A DNA stretch of 64,000 nt from Nakamurella lactea DSM 19367 (GTDB taxonomy: Bacteria > Actinomycetota > Actinomycetes > Mycobacteriales > Nakamurellaceae): the NCBI RefSeq assembly GCF_000426645.1, contig NZ_AUFT01000007.1:391948-455947 (forward strand). The letters are read 5' to 3'. Below, piece by piece: positions 8,662 through 17,971 of this stretch. The position numbers and the translations under genes are program-made. The notes beneath the pieces are model-generated. The model did not search any database. It was not told the origin of the DNA and saw only the letters and a program-made list of their open reading frames with translations. How positions within the stretch are numbered: position 1 is the first letter of the stretch; every line of letters begins with the position of its first letter.

Positions 8662-9792
8662 TTGAAGATCAGAGAGATTCGCGCCGCCGGCCTTCGAGGC
8701 TCGACACCGGCCGGCGGCTGGAGTGAGGAGATCCAGGCCGACGACGTCGTCCACACGCTGATCGCAGTGCATACCGACGAGGGTCTGGTCGGGGTGGGGA
8801 GCGCCTTCACCTGCGATGCGCTGGTGAAGGCCTCACTCGACGTGCTCTGGCCGCTGCTCGAGACTGAGACGGCGCTGGAGCCCGAACGCGTCAGCGAGAA
8901 GTTGCATCGGGCGACCTTCTGGTTGGGTCGTGGAGGTGCCGTCACCCATACCATCGGCGGTATCGATCTTGCGCTGTGGGACATTCTCGGGCAGGCGACC
9001 GGCCAGCCCGTCGGTCGCTTACTCGGCGGACGGTGGCGTGATCGGGTACTGCCTTACGCCTCCCTGCTGATGGACTATCCGGGACCGATGGCTGAGGCGT
9101 TGCATCGCGTCGCCGCGCAAGGGTTCCGGTCGTTCAAGATCGGCTGGGGGCCGTTCGGGCGGGAAGACAGCGCCACCGATGAGGCGATCATCGCGGATGC
9201 CAGAGCCGCCGTCGGACCGACGGCGGAGCTGATGGTGGACGCCGGCGGCAGCGACAGTCTGTGGCGCCACGGCCTGAAGTGGGCGCACCGGACGGCCGCC
9301 ATGTTAGCCGCCTATGACGTCAGGTGGTTCGAGGAACCTTTGTGCCCGGACGCACTCGACGACTTCGTGGCGCTCCGGGCGGCCTCGCCGGTGCCGATCT
9401 CCGGAGGCGAGGTGATGACTCGCCGGCAATCGTTCCTGCCCTGGCTGCAACGGCATGCGTTCGACATTGTGCAACCCGACGTCACCAAGGTTGGCGGACT
9501 GAGTGAGCAGCGGCGAATCGGTTGGGCAGCAGAGGATCACGACGTGCAGCTGATTCCGCACGGATGGAATACCGCAATCGGGCTCGGAGCCGATCTGCAG
9601 CTGGCGTCGGCATTGCGTCAGACCGACCGAGTCGAGTACATTGCCGGTTCGCCGTACATCGACGACATCGTCGCCGAGCCTTGGACGTTGGATGACGAGG
9701 GCATGCTGGCGATCCCGACCACACCTGGGCTGGCACCGGCTCTCGACCCAGAGGCGGTCCGTCGCTACACCGGTGGGGAGCCCTTGCTGTAA
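8662..9792 (+). CDS. Enolase-superfamily enzyme (mandelate racemase type), copy 2
   Basis: A 376-residue enolase-superfamily enzyme read from a TTG start preceded by GAGTGAGAA. The barrel carries KIGWGPFGRED (Lys base), metal ligands in LMVDAG, WFEEP and SGGEV, and the His of PHGWN as second base. It shares the K-x-G-W-G-x-F-G-R block with the gene at 2387, so the two are probably paralogues acting on related molecules or on two stereoisomers. It is the last member of the transporter/deacylase run; a strong inverted repeat follows it. Confidence 0.87.
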   Translation: MKIREIRAAGLRGSTPAGGWSEEIQADDVVHTLIAVHTDEGLVGVGSAFTCDALVKASLDVLWPLLETETALEPERVSEKLHRATFWLGRGGAVTHTIGGIDLALWDILGQATGQPVGRLLGGRWRDRVLPYASLLMDYPGPMAEALHRVAAQGFRSFKIGWGPFGREDSATDEAIIADARAAVGPTAELMVDAGGSDSLWRHGLKWAHRTAAMLAAYDVRWFEEPLCPDALDDFVALRAASPVPISGGEVMTRRQSFLPWLQRHAFDIVQPDVTKVGGLSEQRRIGWAAEDHDVQLIPHGWNTAIGLGADLQLASALRQTDRVEYIAGSPYIDDIVAEPWTLDDEGMLAIPTTPGLAPALDPEAVRRYTGGEPLL

Positions 9793-9840
9793 GTCCTGGT
9801 TTCGGCCGACGACAAGTGCCGCGGCGTCCGTTGGCGTCGG

Positions 9841-9869
9841 CGCCAGGCGACTGATTCGCCCGCCTGGCG
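9841..9869 (+). terminator. Stem-loop between the enolase-superfamily gene and the PIG-L gene
   Basis: Perfect 9-base inverted repeat CGCCAGGCG/CGCCTGGCG with an 11-base loop, 48 bases after the stop codon. There is no T run, as is common in actinomycetes, so it could be an intrinsic-like terminator or an mRNA 3' end protector. Confidence 0.5.
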
Positions 9870-9905
9870 GCTGACCATGCGCGGCCCGTCAACGAGGATG
9901 CAGCG

Positions 9906-10742
9906 ATGACAACCAGCGAACTCTCGCAGTTGAAACCGCTTCCGGAGGACTGGGACTCGGCCCTGGCAGTCGTCGCCCACCCCGACGACATGGAATACGG
10001 CACAGCCGCAGCAGTGGCGCGGTGGACGGCGCAGGGCAAGACCGTGCGATACCTGCTGGCCACCCGCGGTGAGGCCGGCATCGACTCGATGGATCCGGTC
10101 ACCACAGCCACCGTGCGCGCCGCCGAGCAACGGGCGGCCTGCCAGGCGGTCGGCGTCACCGACCTGGAGTTCCTCGACCACCCGGACGGGACGATCCACG
10201 ACGTGATGCGGCTGCGCCGGGAGATTGCGGCGGCGATCCGCCGGCACCGCCCGGACGTGGTGATCGGCACCAGTCATCGGGAGATTTTCGGGCCGGGCAT
10301 CTTCAACATGGCCGATCACCGCGTTGTCGGGCTGGCCACCCTTGACGCCGTCAGGGACGCCGCGAACCGTTGGGTCTTCACCGATCTCACCGGACCGGAC
10401 GGCGCGGCCCTGCCGCCGTGGAGTGGGGTGAAGTTCACCGCCGTAGCAGGTTCCGGGCAGCCGAGTCACGCGGTCGACGTCAGCGACCACCTGGACGCCG
10501 GTGTTGCGTCGTTGAGTGCGCACCGCGCCTACCTGGAAGGTCTCGGACCGGAGGCGCCGGACCCGGCGCAGATGCTGCGAATGTTCGCCGGCTTCGCCGC
10601 CGACAGGTTCGGCGGGATCCCGTGTTGTGCGTTCGAGGTGATCGGACTGCCGTTCCAGATGCCCGGCGATTCCGGTGACGGCGAGGCGGCAACGGTCGAT
10701 CGGACCTCCGACGCTGTCGGACGAGATCAGTCCCAGAGGTAG
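9906..10742 (+). CDS. PIG-L (LmbE-like) family N-acetylglucosaminyl deacetylase
   Basis: A 278-residue zinc deacetylase of the PIG-L family, whose members deacetylate GlcNAc-containing small molecules such as mycothiol precursors and mycothiol conjugates. The zinc/catalytic motif AHPDDME lies at residues 24-30. 'DHPDGTI' (near residue 97) and MADHR (near residue 137) supply the other expected His/Asp positions. A good ribosome site (GAGG) lies upstream of the ATG. As it sits beside an amidohydrolase cluster, it may be a pathway-specific amidase rather than the mycothiol housekeeping enzyme. Confidence 0.88.
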   Translation: MTTSELSQLKPLPEDWDSALAVVAHPDDMEYGTAAAVARWTAQGKTVRYLLATRGEAGIDSMDPVTTATVRAAEQRAACQAVGVTDLEFLDHPDGTIHDVMRLRREIAAAIRRHRPDVVIGTSHREIFGPGIFNMADHRVVGLATLDAVRDAANRWVFTDLTGPDGAALPPWSGVKFTAVAGSGQPSHAVDVSDHLDAGVASLSAHRAYLEGLGPEAPDPAQMLRMFAGFAADRFGGIPCCAFEVIGLPFQMPGDSGDGEAATVDRTSDAVGRDQSQR

Positions 10743-10808
10743 CCGATGCGGGCGGTGGCTGCATAAAACGCAGCGATCAGGCCGGGATGGCTCAGTGGCC
10801 GGGGAGCT

Positions 10809-11381
10809 TCACGACCGGAGGAGATCAGCGATGAGCTTCTCGACGCGTGACGGATCCCCGCCGGCGAGCAGCCAGTCCGCGGGTGAGGCCGGTGCGTCAT
10901 CCAGGAACAGCTCACGGTTGGGTGTGGCCATCAGGTTGCTGATCGCCAGCGCAGGAGTTCCGGACGGGATCGCGGCGATCACCCGGCGCAGCTGCGGGAG
11001 CGGACTGTCTTCGGTCAGTTGCCACAATGGCAGCCGCCAGCCGCGGCCCAGCTTGATGCCGTACAGCGTTCCGTCGGCAATGGCACTGCGGATCCGTTGT
11101 TCGGTTCGATGCAGCCGCGCCGCGACCTGCTGAACGGTCGCCGATTGACCGGCGAGGCGGACGAGGTTGTCGGCGCGGGTGCGGATCAGGTCGTTGGCGA
11201 CATCGGCGTCGAGGTCGGCTTCCGGCACGCCGACGGCCACCAGGGTCGCGCGGTCGTGGGAGCTGAGTGCTGCCGGATCCGGTCGGCCGGATTGGGACAG
11301 TGTCCGGTCCAGTTCCGCGGTGAAGTCCTTAACGGTCAGCCCATTGCCGTACTTGTCGAGGATGTCTTCGATGGTTGTCAC
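10809..11381 (-). CDS. Putative DNA-binding protein with excisionase-like HTH and ParS/MbcA-like tail
   Basis: A 190-residue protein, probably cytosolic. The GTG at 11381 is chosen over the ATG at 11402 because AAGGAGG sits exactly 6 bases upstream of it. The middle (TVQQVAARLHRTEQRIRSAIADGTLYGIKLGRGWRLPLWQ in outline, residues about 82-120) resembles an excisionase/MerR-type helix-turn-helix with wing. The C-terminus (ASPADWLLAGGDPSRVEKLIADL in outline) resembles the ParS/Xre-MbcA antitoxin toxin-binding domain (DUF2384). No RES-domain toxin gene is next to it. It is flanked by a PIG-L deacetylase and the end of a TPP-enzyme gene. Function is not established; an orphan antitoxin or a plain regulator are both possible. 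Confidence 0.7.
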   Translation of the reverse strand: MTTIEDILDKYGNGLTVKDFTAELDRTLSQSGRPDPAALSSHDRATLVAVGVPEADLDADVANDLIRTRADNLVRLAGQSATVQQVAARLHRTEQRIRSAIADGTLYGIKLGRGWRLPLWQLTEDSPLPQLRRVIAAIPSGTPALAISNLMATPNRELFLDDAPASPADWLLAGGDPSRVEKLIADLLRS

Positions 11382-11434
11382 CGAGTGCCTCCTTGCGTTC
11401 ATCCACCCTATAGACGGCGCGCCGACCTGTGCTG

Positions 11435-13072
11435 CTAGCTCAACAGCTCCTGCGCGCCGATGGGGTAGTCCATCGGTTGCAGCTTGGTCAGATCGATCTC
11501 GATCAGCATCGGCCCCGGTTGATGGACCGATTCGGCAAACGCGGCGTCGAAAGTCTCAACCGAATCGACGTACCGGCTGGGCAGGCCCATCGCTGTGCCG
11601 AGCATGGTGAAGTCGGGCGTGGCCAGGTCGACGTCGTTCTGAGCTCCACCAAAGGTAGCGGACTGGATGCCGCGAAGGATGCCGTACCCGCGATCGTTGA
11701 ACACGCAGACGGTGATCGGCAGGTCGAACTGTGCGATCGTGGCCAGCTCGCCGATCGACAGCATGATGCCACCGTCACCATGCATGACAAAGGTTCGGCG
11801 ACCGGTACCCACCGCGGCGCCGACCGCGAGGGGCAATCCGGGGCCGATTGCCGCGCTGACTGGGTTCAACGACGTGCGATCGACATAGATAGGTAGCAAT
11901 CGATCGCCCCAGGCATAGGCGGGCACGGTGGCATCGCGAACGACCACGCCATCTCGAGGTAGGTGACGGCGCACACTGTCCAAAATTCCGCGATGGTCAG
12001 GTCCCAGCCGCTCCAGCGCGGAGTCCCTCGCCGCGTGCGCGGCCTTCTGGGCCAGCGTCAGCCATCCAGGTTCGGCCCTGGTTTCAGCGACGGTGTCCGC
12101 GATGGCTGCCAGCCCGAGCCTGGCGTCGGCCACCAGCGAGACCTCGGCCGGATACGTTCTGCCGATCACGGTGGGATCAGCGTCCAGATGGATCAGCCGG
12201 TCGGTCAGCGGCAGCTGCCAGAAGCCTGTCGTGTACATCTGGAAGTGGGTGCCCACGGCGAGTACAACATCCGCGCTGGCGACCACCTCGCGCAGCGGTT
12301 CGTCGGTGATCAGGCTTCCCAGGCAGAGTGGGTGGTCCTCGGGCAGCGACCCGCGGCCGGCGGTCGAGGTGACCACCGGAATCGACCAACGTTCCGCGAA
12401 CTTGCGGAGGACCGCTGCGGCACCAGCGTGATTCACCCCGCCGCCGGCCCAGATCAACGGCCTCTGGGCCACGCTTAACAGGTCGGCGGCTGCCTGAACC
12501 CGCTCCGGGTCTGGCGTCGTCGCAACGATCGGTGGGCACTCGGCCACGAGCCGCTCGGCGACGGCATATTGCAGATCGACGGGAATCTCGACTGCGGTCG
12601 GCGCCGGCCGGCCGGCCTGCGCCGCGCGGCCGGCCGCGACCACGGTCTCGATGATGTCCGCGCCCCGCCGCACCGACCAGGCCTGCCGAGTGATGGTCGC
12701 CAGCATCGGCAGCTGGTGCTCCGCCTCATGCAGAAATGCCTTGCCCTGTCCGTAGAAGCGGCTCTCAACCTGCCCGGTGAGCATCAGCACCCGGGACGAG
12801 GCAAATCCGGCCTCGAACAGCCCGCCCATCGAGTTTGCGGCGCCTGGACCCGTGGACGTGATGGCCACCCCCAGCCGACCGGTCACCCGCGAGAATCCGT
12901 CGGCGGCATGTACCGCTGCCTGCTCGTGCCGGACGTTGATCACCCGAATCTCGCCACCTCGGGCGATGGCGTCGAGGATCGGCAGATTGTGGATCGAAGC
13001 GACTCCGAACACCACATCGACCTGGAGCGCTCGCAGCGCTGCAACGACCGCATCGCCGCCGGTGCCGTTCAC
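11435..13072 (-). CDS. Thiamine-pyrophosphate-dependent enzyme, acetolactate synthase/decarboxylase-like
   Basis: A 545-residue three-domain TPP enzyme. The N-terminal PYR domain carries the catalytic Glu in RHEQAAVHAADGFSR (near residue 48), a central NAD/FAD-type domain follows, and the C-terminal PP domain has the TPP motif from GDGG to ND (near residues 435-460). Such enzymes decarboxylate 2-oxo acids or make acyloins. It starts with GTG overlapping the stop of the aldehyde dehydrogenase gene (GTGA), so the pair is coupled. Decarboxylation of a 2-oxo acid to an aldehyde, then oxidation by the neighbour, is the simplest reading. It resembles benzoylformate decarboxylase/benzaldehyde dehydrogenase logic, but the substrate is unknown. 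Confidence 0.87.
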   Translation of the reverse strand: MNGTGGDAVVAALRALQVDVVFGVASIHNLPILDAIARGGEIRVINVRHEQAAVHAADGFSRVTGRLGVAITSTGPGAANSMGGLFEAGFASSRVLMLTGQVESRFYGQGKAFLHEAEHQLPMLATITRQAWSVRRGADIIETVVAAGRAAQAGRPAPTAVEIPVDLQYAVAERLVAECPPIVATTPDPERVQAAADLLSVAQRPLIWAGGGVNHAGAAAVLRKFAERWSIPVVTSTAGRGSLPEDHPLCLGSLITDEPLREVVASADVVLAVGTHFQMYTTGFWQLPLTDRLIHLDADPTVIGRTYPAEVSLVADARLGLAAIADTVAETRAEPGWLTLAQKAAHAARDSALERLGPDHRGILDSVRRHLPRDGVVVRDATVPAYAWGDRLLPIYVDRTSLNPVSAAIGPGLPLAVGAAVGTGRRTFVMHGDGGIMLSIGELATIAQFDLPITVCVFNDRGYGILRGIQSATFGGAQNDVDLATPDFTMLGTAMGLPSRYVDSVETFDAAFAESVHQPGPMLIEIDLTKLQPMDYPIGAQELLS

Positions 13073-14502
13073 CTGATTGACCCTTCCGGTAGCTGGACGG
13101 ATTTAAGTTCGGTGAACTCCAGGATTCCGAAGCTACCCAGTTCTCGTCCGTGCCCTGACTTCTTGTATCCACCGAACGGGGCAAGCGAGTTGAACGGGGC
13201 GCCGTTGATGTCCACGGTCCCTGCCCGGACACGGGACGCGACGTCCATGGCGTGGTCCGCGTCTTTCGACCACACGGCAGCCGCCAGGCCGTACTCGGTG
13301 CCGTTGGCGAGTTCGATCGCCTCCTCCAACGTCAGGTACGGCTGCACGACGATCACGGGACCGAAGATTTCCTGCTGCACAAGGGGAATGGCCGGATCCG
13401 TCGCCACGAACGCAGTCGGCGGCACGTAGTAGCCGTTGTCCGGCAGGCGATCCCGGTCATAGCTGAAGATGCTGCGGGCGCCGTCGAGTACGGCCCGCTC
13501 CAAGTGCTCCTCGACGCGCTGGACCTGAGCGGCATAGGCGAGAGGTCCAAGGTCGGACGACGACTCGGTTGCCGGTCCCACCTGATAGCTGCTCATCCTG
13601 GCGACTACTGCGGCTTCGGCCTCGGCCAGCAGGTCGAGTGGCACCAGCAGCCTGGTCAGAGCGGTGCACGTCTGACCACTGTTCACCATCACCGAGTGCA
13701 CGCTGTGCGCAACCGCGGCGTCCAGGTCGCCGTCTTCGAGCACCACTGACGGAGACTTTCCGCCCAACTCCAGCGCAAGTCGCTTGATGCTGCCCGCAGC
13801 CAGCTGGCCGACCCGCTGCCCGGCACGGGTGGAACCGGTCAATGACACCATGTCGACCTTCGGGTGACGGACCAGCATTTCGCCGACGTGCGGGCCGGTC
13901 CCCACTACGAGGTTGAACGTCCCGGCAGGCAGGCCAACTTCGTCGATGGCCTCGGCGAGCAGATATGCGTCCAGCGGGGCGATCTCGCTCGGCTTGAGTA
14001 CCACTGGGCAGCCCGCCGCTAGTGCGGGTCCGACCTTCGACGCAATCTGCATGAGTGGGTAGTTCCATGGCGTGATCGCAGCGACCACACCGACCGGCTC
14101 CCGCCGGATGGTGGAGTGGCCCACCTGCTCGGTGAAGTTCACCTGGGCCAGACCCTTGGCGCTATTCCGGAAGCCCCTGATCGCCGGCTCGGCCTGGTGG
14201 GATCCGGTCAGGTGACGGGGCATTCCCATTTCCCGGGATATTGCGTCAGCGATCGAGTCGAGCCGGCGTTCCAAGGCATCGGCGACGGCGTCCAGCATCG
14301 CGGCGCGTTCGTCCGCCGACATCCGGCCCAGCGGCCCGACGGCGGCGGCCGCGGCCTCTACCGCCGCATCCACGTCCAGCTCGGACGACTCACGAATCGT
14401 CGCGACACATTCCTCGGTACTCGGGTCGATGACCGCGATCAGCTCGGTGCCACGAGCCGGAACCCATTGCCCGCCAACGTACAAGTCGTCACGATGCTCC
14501 AT
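13069..14502 (-). CDS. NAD(P)-dependent aldehyde dehydrogenase
   Basis: A 477-residue aldehyde dehydrogenase. The general-base Glu lies in LALELGGKSPS and the nucleophilic Cys in NSGQTCTALTRLL (near residue 280). The C-terminal block 'PFGGYKKSGHGRELG' is the usual oligomerisation/coenzyme region. It oxidises an aldehyde to an acid, probably the product of the TPP enzyme translated directly after it. A PucR regulator gene lies upstream on the same strand, 158 bases away, and could control the pair. Confidence 0.93.
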   Translation of the reverse strand: MEHRDDLYVGGQWVPARGTELIAVIDPSTEECVATIRESSELDVDAAVEAAAAAVGPLGRMSADERAAMLDAVADALERRLDSIADAISREMGMPRHLTGSHQAEPAIRGFRNSAKGLAQVNFTEQVGHSTIRREPVGVVAAITPWNYPLMQIASKVGPALAAGCPVVLKPSEIAPLDAYLLAEAIDEVGLPAGTFNLVVGTGPHVGEMLVRHPKVDMVSLTGSTRAGQRVGQLAAGSIKRLALELGGKSPSVVLEDGDLDAAVAHSVHSVMVNSGQTCTALTRLLVPLDLLAEAEAAVVARMSSYQVGPATESSSDLGPLAYAAQVQRVEEHLERAVLDGARSIFSYDRDRLPDNGYYVPPTAFVATDPAIPLVQQEIFGPVIVVQPYLTLEEAIELANGTEYGLAAAVWSKDADHAMDVASRVRAGTVDINGAPFNSLAPFGGYKKSGHGRELGSFGILEFTELKSVQLPEGSIR

Positions 14503-14660
14503 CGGACATCACTTCCCCGCGATCGCACCAGGTCCGACGGACCACTCCGTCGATTACGGTGACCGGTGTCCCGGCAGTCGTGACGCTAAGCGCATTTCGT
14601 CGACGCGTCTTCGGGCTCGACACCCAAAATTGGCCGCAGTCTGTGATGTGACGGGCACAG

Positions 14661-15908
14661 TCAGGCCAGCAACAGACTCCGCAGGTCCGGTCGGCCGTTG
14701 TCCAGGTCCTTCCGCATCTCCACGACATCGAGTGCCATCAGGGCCACCTGCAGATCGGCCAGGTCCGACACCGAACGCATGTCGCGACCAGTCAGTGCGG
14801 CGATTTGCCTGAGCCGGTATGCGACCGTGTTCGGGTGCACCACCAGTTCTTCTGCGGTCCGCTGTAGCGCCATGTCACAGGCGATGTAGGACCGTAGAGT
14901 TTCCACCAGGTGCGGCTTTTCCAGCAACGCACCCAGCCGGGAGTGGATGATCCTCCTGGACACCCAGTTGTTGTGCACCAACAACACTTCGAGGATCACC
15001 TCGGTGCACTGGGTGACCTTACCGCGCTGACCTCGATAGACGCCGATCTCCAAGGCGGACAACGCCTGTCGGCAGGATTGACCGGCCGCGGCCAACGTCG
15101 CGGCCGGCTCACCGGAGGCAATGAACAAGGACCGGCTCAGCTCCTCGTCGCTCAGCAGCCGGTTCAGCTGCTCGACCACGGCGGACGGGTCGCCCAAAGT
15201 CGGGACGAGGGCGAGTAACAGGCCGGTTCGATCGCGGACCAGAATCTGTCCCTGCGGATCATGGCGCCGGAGTCCGTCCAAAATACGGCGTCGCACGCGT
15301 GACCACTGCTGTGGGCTCGGCGCCGGCTCGTGACTGATCGCGATGGCACGGAATGGCTGATGCGGATCGACCGACAAGATACGGGCCTGCGCATTGACCG
15401 TGTGCGGCTCAACCGGAGCGCCGGATGCCAGACAGCCGAGCAAGTCGGTGCCGACCCGGGAATACCACCCGGACAGCTCCTCGACCGTGTTCTGATACGC
15501 GTCCATCTCCTGGGTACACAGGTCGTCAAACAACCGACCCAGCCGTTGCAGGCCCTCGCGCGCGTCCGAAATGTCGACGCTCTGACAGGCCAGGAATCGG
15601 TCATTGACGACGCGTTCCAGCGCGCGGATCCAGTCAACAGCCTCCGCCGGCGGGAGACCCTCAAGGGCGGCTCGCGCACCGCGATTCCCGCCGGCGCACT
15701 GCTTGCTCACCAGTTCGTCATCTCCGCAGAGGGCGACCGCGCATCGAGCCACGATCTGCCGGGCGATCTCGAACGGTTCCCGTGAGCGGAGTCGTTCACT
15801 GCCGTGCGAGTCGGCGGAGACCTGCAGACGGATGAACTCGTTCGCTATCTGATTCGTTGCTGCCGTGAGTTCGGTGGCGGCGTCGGACAGCGTGCCGGGC
15901 GACGACAT
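14661..15908 (-). CDS. PucR/CdaR-family transcriptional regulator
   Basis: A 415-residue regulator with a central GGDEF-like/CdaR region and a C-terminal PucR helix-turn-helix (LQRTAEELVVHPNTVAYRLRQIAALTGRD in outline, near residues 355-385). PucR-type proteins usually activate catabolic genes in response to a small-molecule ligand. The ATG is preceded by GAGGAGC. It is divergent from the polyamine-type transporter operon starting at 16182 and is upstream of the ALDH/TPP operon, so either or both may be its targets. Confidence 0.88.
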   Translation of the reverse strand: MSSPGTLSDAATELTAATNQIANEFIRLQVSADSHGSERLRSREPFEIARQIVARCAVALCGDDELVSKQCAGGNRGARAALEGLPPAEAVDWIRALERVVNDRFLACQSVDISDAREGLQRLGRLFDDLCTQEMDAYQNTVEELSGWYSRVGTDLLGCLASGAPVEPHTVNAQARILSVDPHQPFRAIAISHEPAPSPQQWSRVRRRILDGLRRHDPQGQILVRDRTGLLLALVPTLGDPSAVVEQLNRLLSDEELSRSLFIASGEPAATLAAAGQSCRQALSALEIGVYRGQRGKVTQCTEVILEVLLVHNNWVSRRIIHSRLGALLEKPHLVETLRSYIACDMALQRTAEELVVHPNTVAYRLRQIAALTGRDMRSVSDLADLQVALMALDVVEMRKDLDNGRPDLRSLLLA

Positions 15909-16181
15909 TGGCGCTCCTCATAGTCAGTGGTGGTTCCCTGTCTACCCGACCAAGCCTTTCCGGGGAAGGCTGCCGCTCTCGGATCACCCGAGCGGCCTGC
16001 GGGCCAGTCGGCACCGAGGTCGGCACTGGTGGCCGTCTTTGTGTGTGTGGCACAGCACACCTGTCGGAGCTTTGCGGTTGGCGGCCGATGACATCCGTCA
16101 AGCCTGGTACTTGACTGGGCCCAGATCAGCCCGAGCAGGACTTCCGGCGCCGACACCTGAAACGAGAGGAGACCGCGACCT
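15909..16181. promoter_or_regulatory. Divergent control region between the PucR gene and the transporter operon
   Basis: 273 bases with no credible ORF separate the two divergent start codons. It must hold promoters for both genes. I do not see a clear -35/-10 pair or a strong palindrome. The transporter ribosome site (GAGAGGAGA) is at its right end. Confidence 0.45.
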
Positions 16182-17078
16182 ATGTCGCTTACCCTCCCAG
16201 CGGAGCAGACCACGGGTGGTTCCCCTGGGTTGCCACCCGCTGTGCGACGCAAACGCAGGACACCGAGCTTTACCACGATCGTGCTGCTGGTTCCGCTGCT
16301 GTACATGACGGTGGTGTACGTCATCCCGGTGGGCCAGACCCTGCTGGACAGTGCCACTGAGCCGGTCGTCGGCTTCGGCAACTTCACGGCAGCGCTCACC
16401 GATCCGATCGTCCAGCGAGTCCTGTTGATCACTCTGCGCATCTCGGTCGAAGTGGCGGTGATCTGTCTGGTTCTCGGACTCCCGGTGGCTTACTTCATGT
16501 CCAGGCTGCCGGCGCGCCGGGCCAGGTTGGTTGCGCTGCTGGTGATCATCCCGTTCTGGACATCGGTGCTGGTCCGCTCCTTCGCGTGGATCGTGCTGCT
16601 GGGCGACGACGGTGTGGTGGCCAAGTTGCTGTCACCGTTCACCGGAGGGACCTCGGGGCTGCTGTACAGCGAGCCCGCAGTGGTGATCTCGATGGTGCAT
16701 GTGTTGCTGCCGTTCACGATTTTGATCATTAAGTCGACTCTGGACCAGATCGACTACAGCTTGATGCGCGCGGCACGAACGTTGGGCGCGGGACCGGTCC
16801 GGGCGTTCGTCCGGGTGTACCTCCCGCTTGCAGTCCCTGCGGCGGTCAGCGGGACCATGTTGGTCTTCATCATGGGGCTCGGGTACTACATCACGCCGGC
16901 GCTCGTCGGCGGTCCCCGGCAGACCATGATCGCGATGTTGATCGAGCGGAAGGTCAACGTGACCTTCGATTGGCCCGGCGCCGCGGCACTGTCCACGATG
17001 CTGCTCGTTGCCTCGGTGGTGCTGTACTTCGTGATCCGCAAGCTCACCAAGGTCCAGGGCTTGGTAGGTGTCCAGTGA
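16182..17078 (+). CDS. Spermidine/putrescine-type ABC transporter permease (PotB-like)
   Basis: A 298-residue permease with six predicted membrane segments and the EAA loop 'MRAARTLGAGPVRAFVRVYLP' near residues 195-215. It belongs to the spermidine/putrescine/2-aminoethylphosphonate class. The N-terminal 30 residues are cytosolic and basic. Its stop overlaps the next gene's GTG start (GTGA). Together with the second permease, the ATPase and the distant binding protein at 23327 it makes a full importer. Confidence 0.92.
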   Translation: MSLTLPAEQTTGGSPGLPPAVRRKRRTPSFTTIVLLVPLLYMTVVYVIPVGQTLLDSATEPVVGFGNFTAALTDPIVQRVLLITLRISVEVAVICLVLGLPVAYFMSRLPARRARLVALLVIIPFWTSVLVRSFAWIVLLGDDGVVAKLLSPFTGGTSGLLYSEPAVVISMVHVLLPFTILIIKSTLDQIDYSLMRAARTLGAGPVRAFVRVYLPLAVPAAVSGTMLVFIMGLGYYITPALVGGPRQTMIAMLIERKVNVTFDWPGAAALSTMLLVASVVLYFVIRKLTKVQGLVGVQ

Positions 17079-17971
17079 CCGAAACGGTTGTAGCCCGACG
17101 GACCACGAGAACTCGTTCCGGTCTTCCGATGACGGGAATGGAGAAAGCGTTCCGGTGGGGCCTTCGGATCCTGGTGTGGGCGATCCTCGCGTTCCTGGTG
17201 ATCCCGATCCTCATCGTCATCGCCGAGTCCTTCAACGGCGTGAACTACTTGGCATTCCCGCTCAAAGGGGTTTCGCTCAACGCGTACCGAAAATTCTTCT
17301 CCGACTCGTCTTGGGTCGATGCCACCTTGAACAGCGTCCGTATCGCCGTGGTGGCCGCGCTCATCGCAACCACCATCGGCACGTTGGCCGCCTGGGCGTT
17401 AGCCCGCACAAAGAATCGGTCCAAGGGCATCGTCTACGGGATCCTCTACTCGCCGGTCATCATGCCCCTGATCGTCCTGGCCATCAGTTACTACGCGGTG
17501 TTCTCCCGACTCCAGCTGATCGGTGAATGGGTCGCGGTGTCCGTTGCCTATTCGGTGATGGGTATTCCGTTCGTGCTGGTGGCAGTGTCCAGTGCCCTGC
17601 AACACTTCGATCCCGAACTAGAGAACGCCGCGCGGACTCTGGGAGCCGGACCGGTTCGCACCCTATGGAAGATCACCCTCCCGCGATTGACGTCCGCGAT
17701 CGGCGCCGGCGCCGTGTTCGCCTTCGTCACCGCGTTCGACGAGGCCGTGATCATCCTGTTCGTCGCCGGGAGCGGATCCGTCACACTGCCACGGAAACTC
17801 TGGGACAGCGTCCGCTATGACCTCGACCCGACTCTTGCGGTCGCCGGAACCGTGCTCATTGTCGTATCCGTCGGCCTGTTCTTGCTGGCCGAGCTGTACT
17901 CCGCTGTTCGAGACCGACGCCGAACCCGTGCACTTGCAGCAGCGACCGAATTGGAAGGATCCGATGGCTGA
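17075..17971 (+). CDS. Spermidine/putrescine-type ABC transporter permease (PotC-like)
   Basis: A 298-residue second permease with six membrane segments and the EAA loop 'ENAARTLGAGPVRTLWKITLP' near residues 190-210. The start is taken as GTG at 17075, overlapping the stop of the first permease; the longer frame from 16970 would run inside that gene. The 3' end overlaps the ATPase gene by 8 bases. Confidence 0.92.
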   Translation: MTETVVARRTTRTRSGLPMTGMEKAFRWGLRILVWAILAFLVIPILIVIAESFNGVNYLAFPLKGVSLNAYRKFFSDSSWVDATLNSVRIAVVAALIATTIGTLAAWALARTKNRSKGIVYGILYSPVIMPLIVLAISYYAVFSRLQLIGEWVAVSVAYSVMGIPFVLVAVSSALQHFDPELENAARTLGAGPVRTLWKITLPRLTSAIGAGAVFAFVTAFDEAVIILFVAGSGSVTLPRKLWDSVRYDLDPTLAVAGTVLIVVSVGLFLLAELYSAVRDRRRTRALAAATELEGSDG

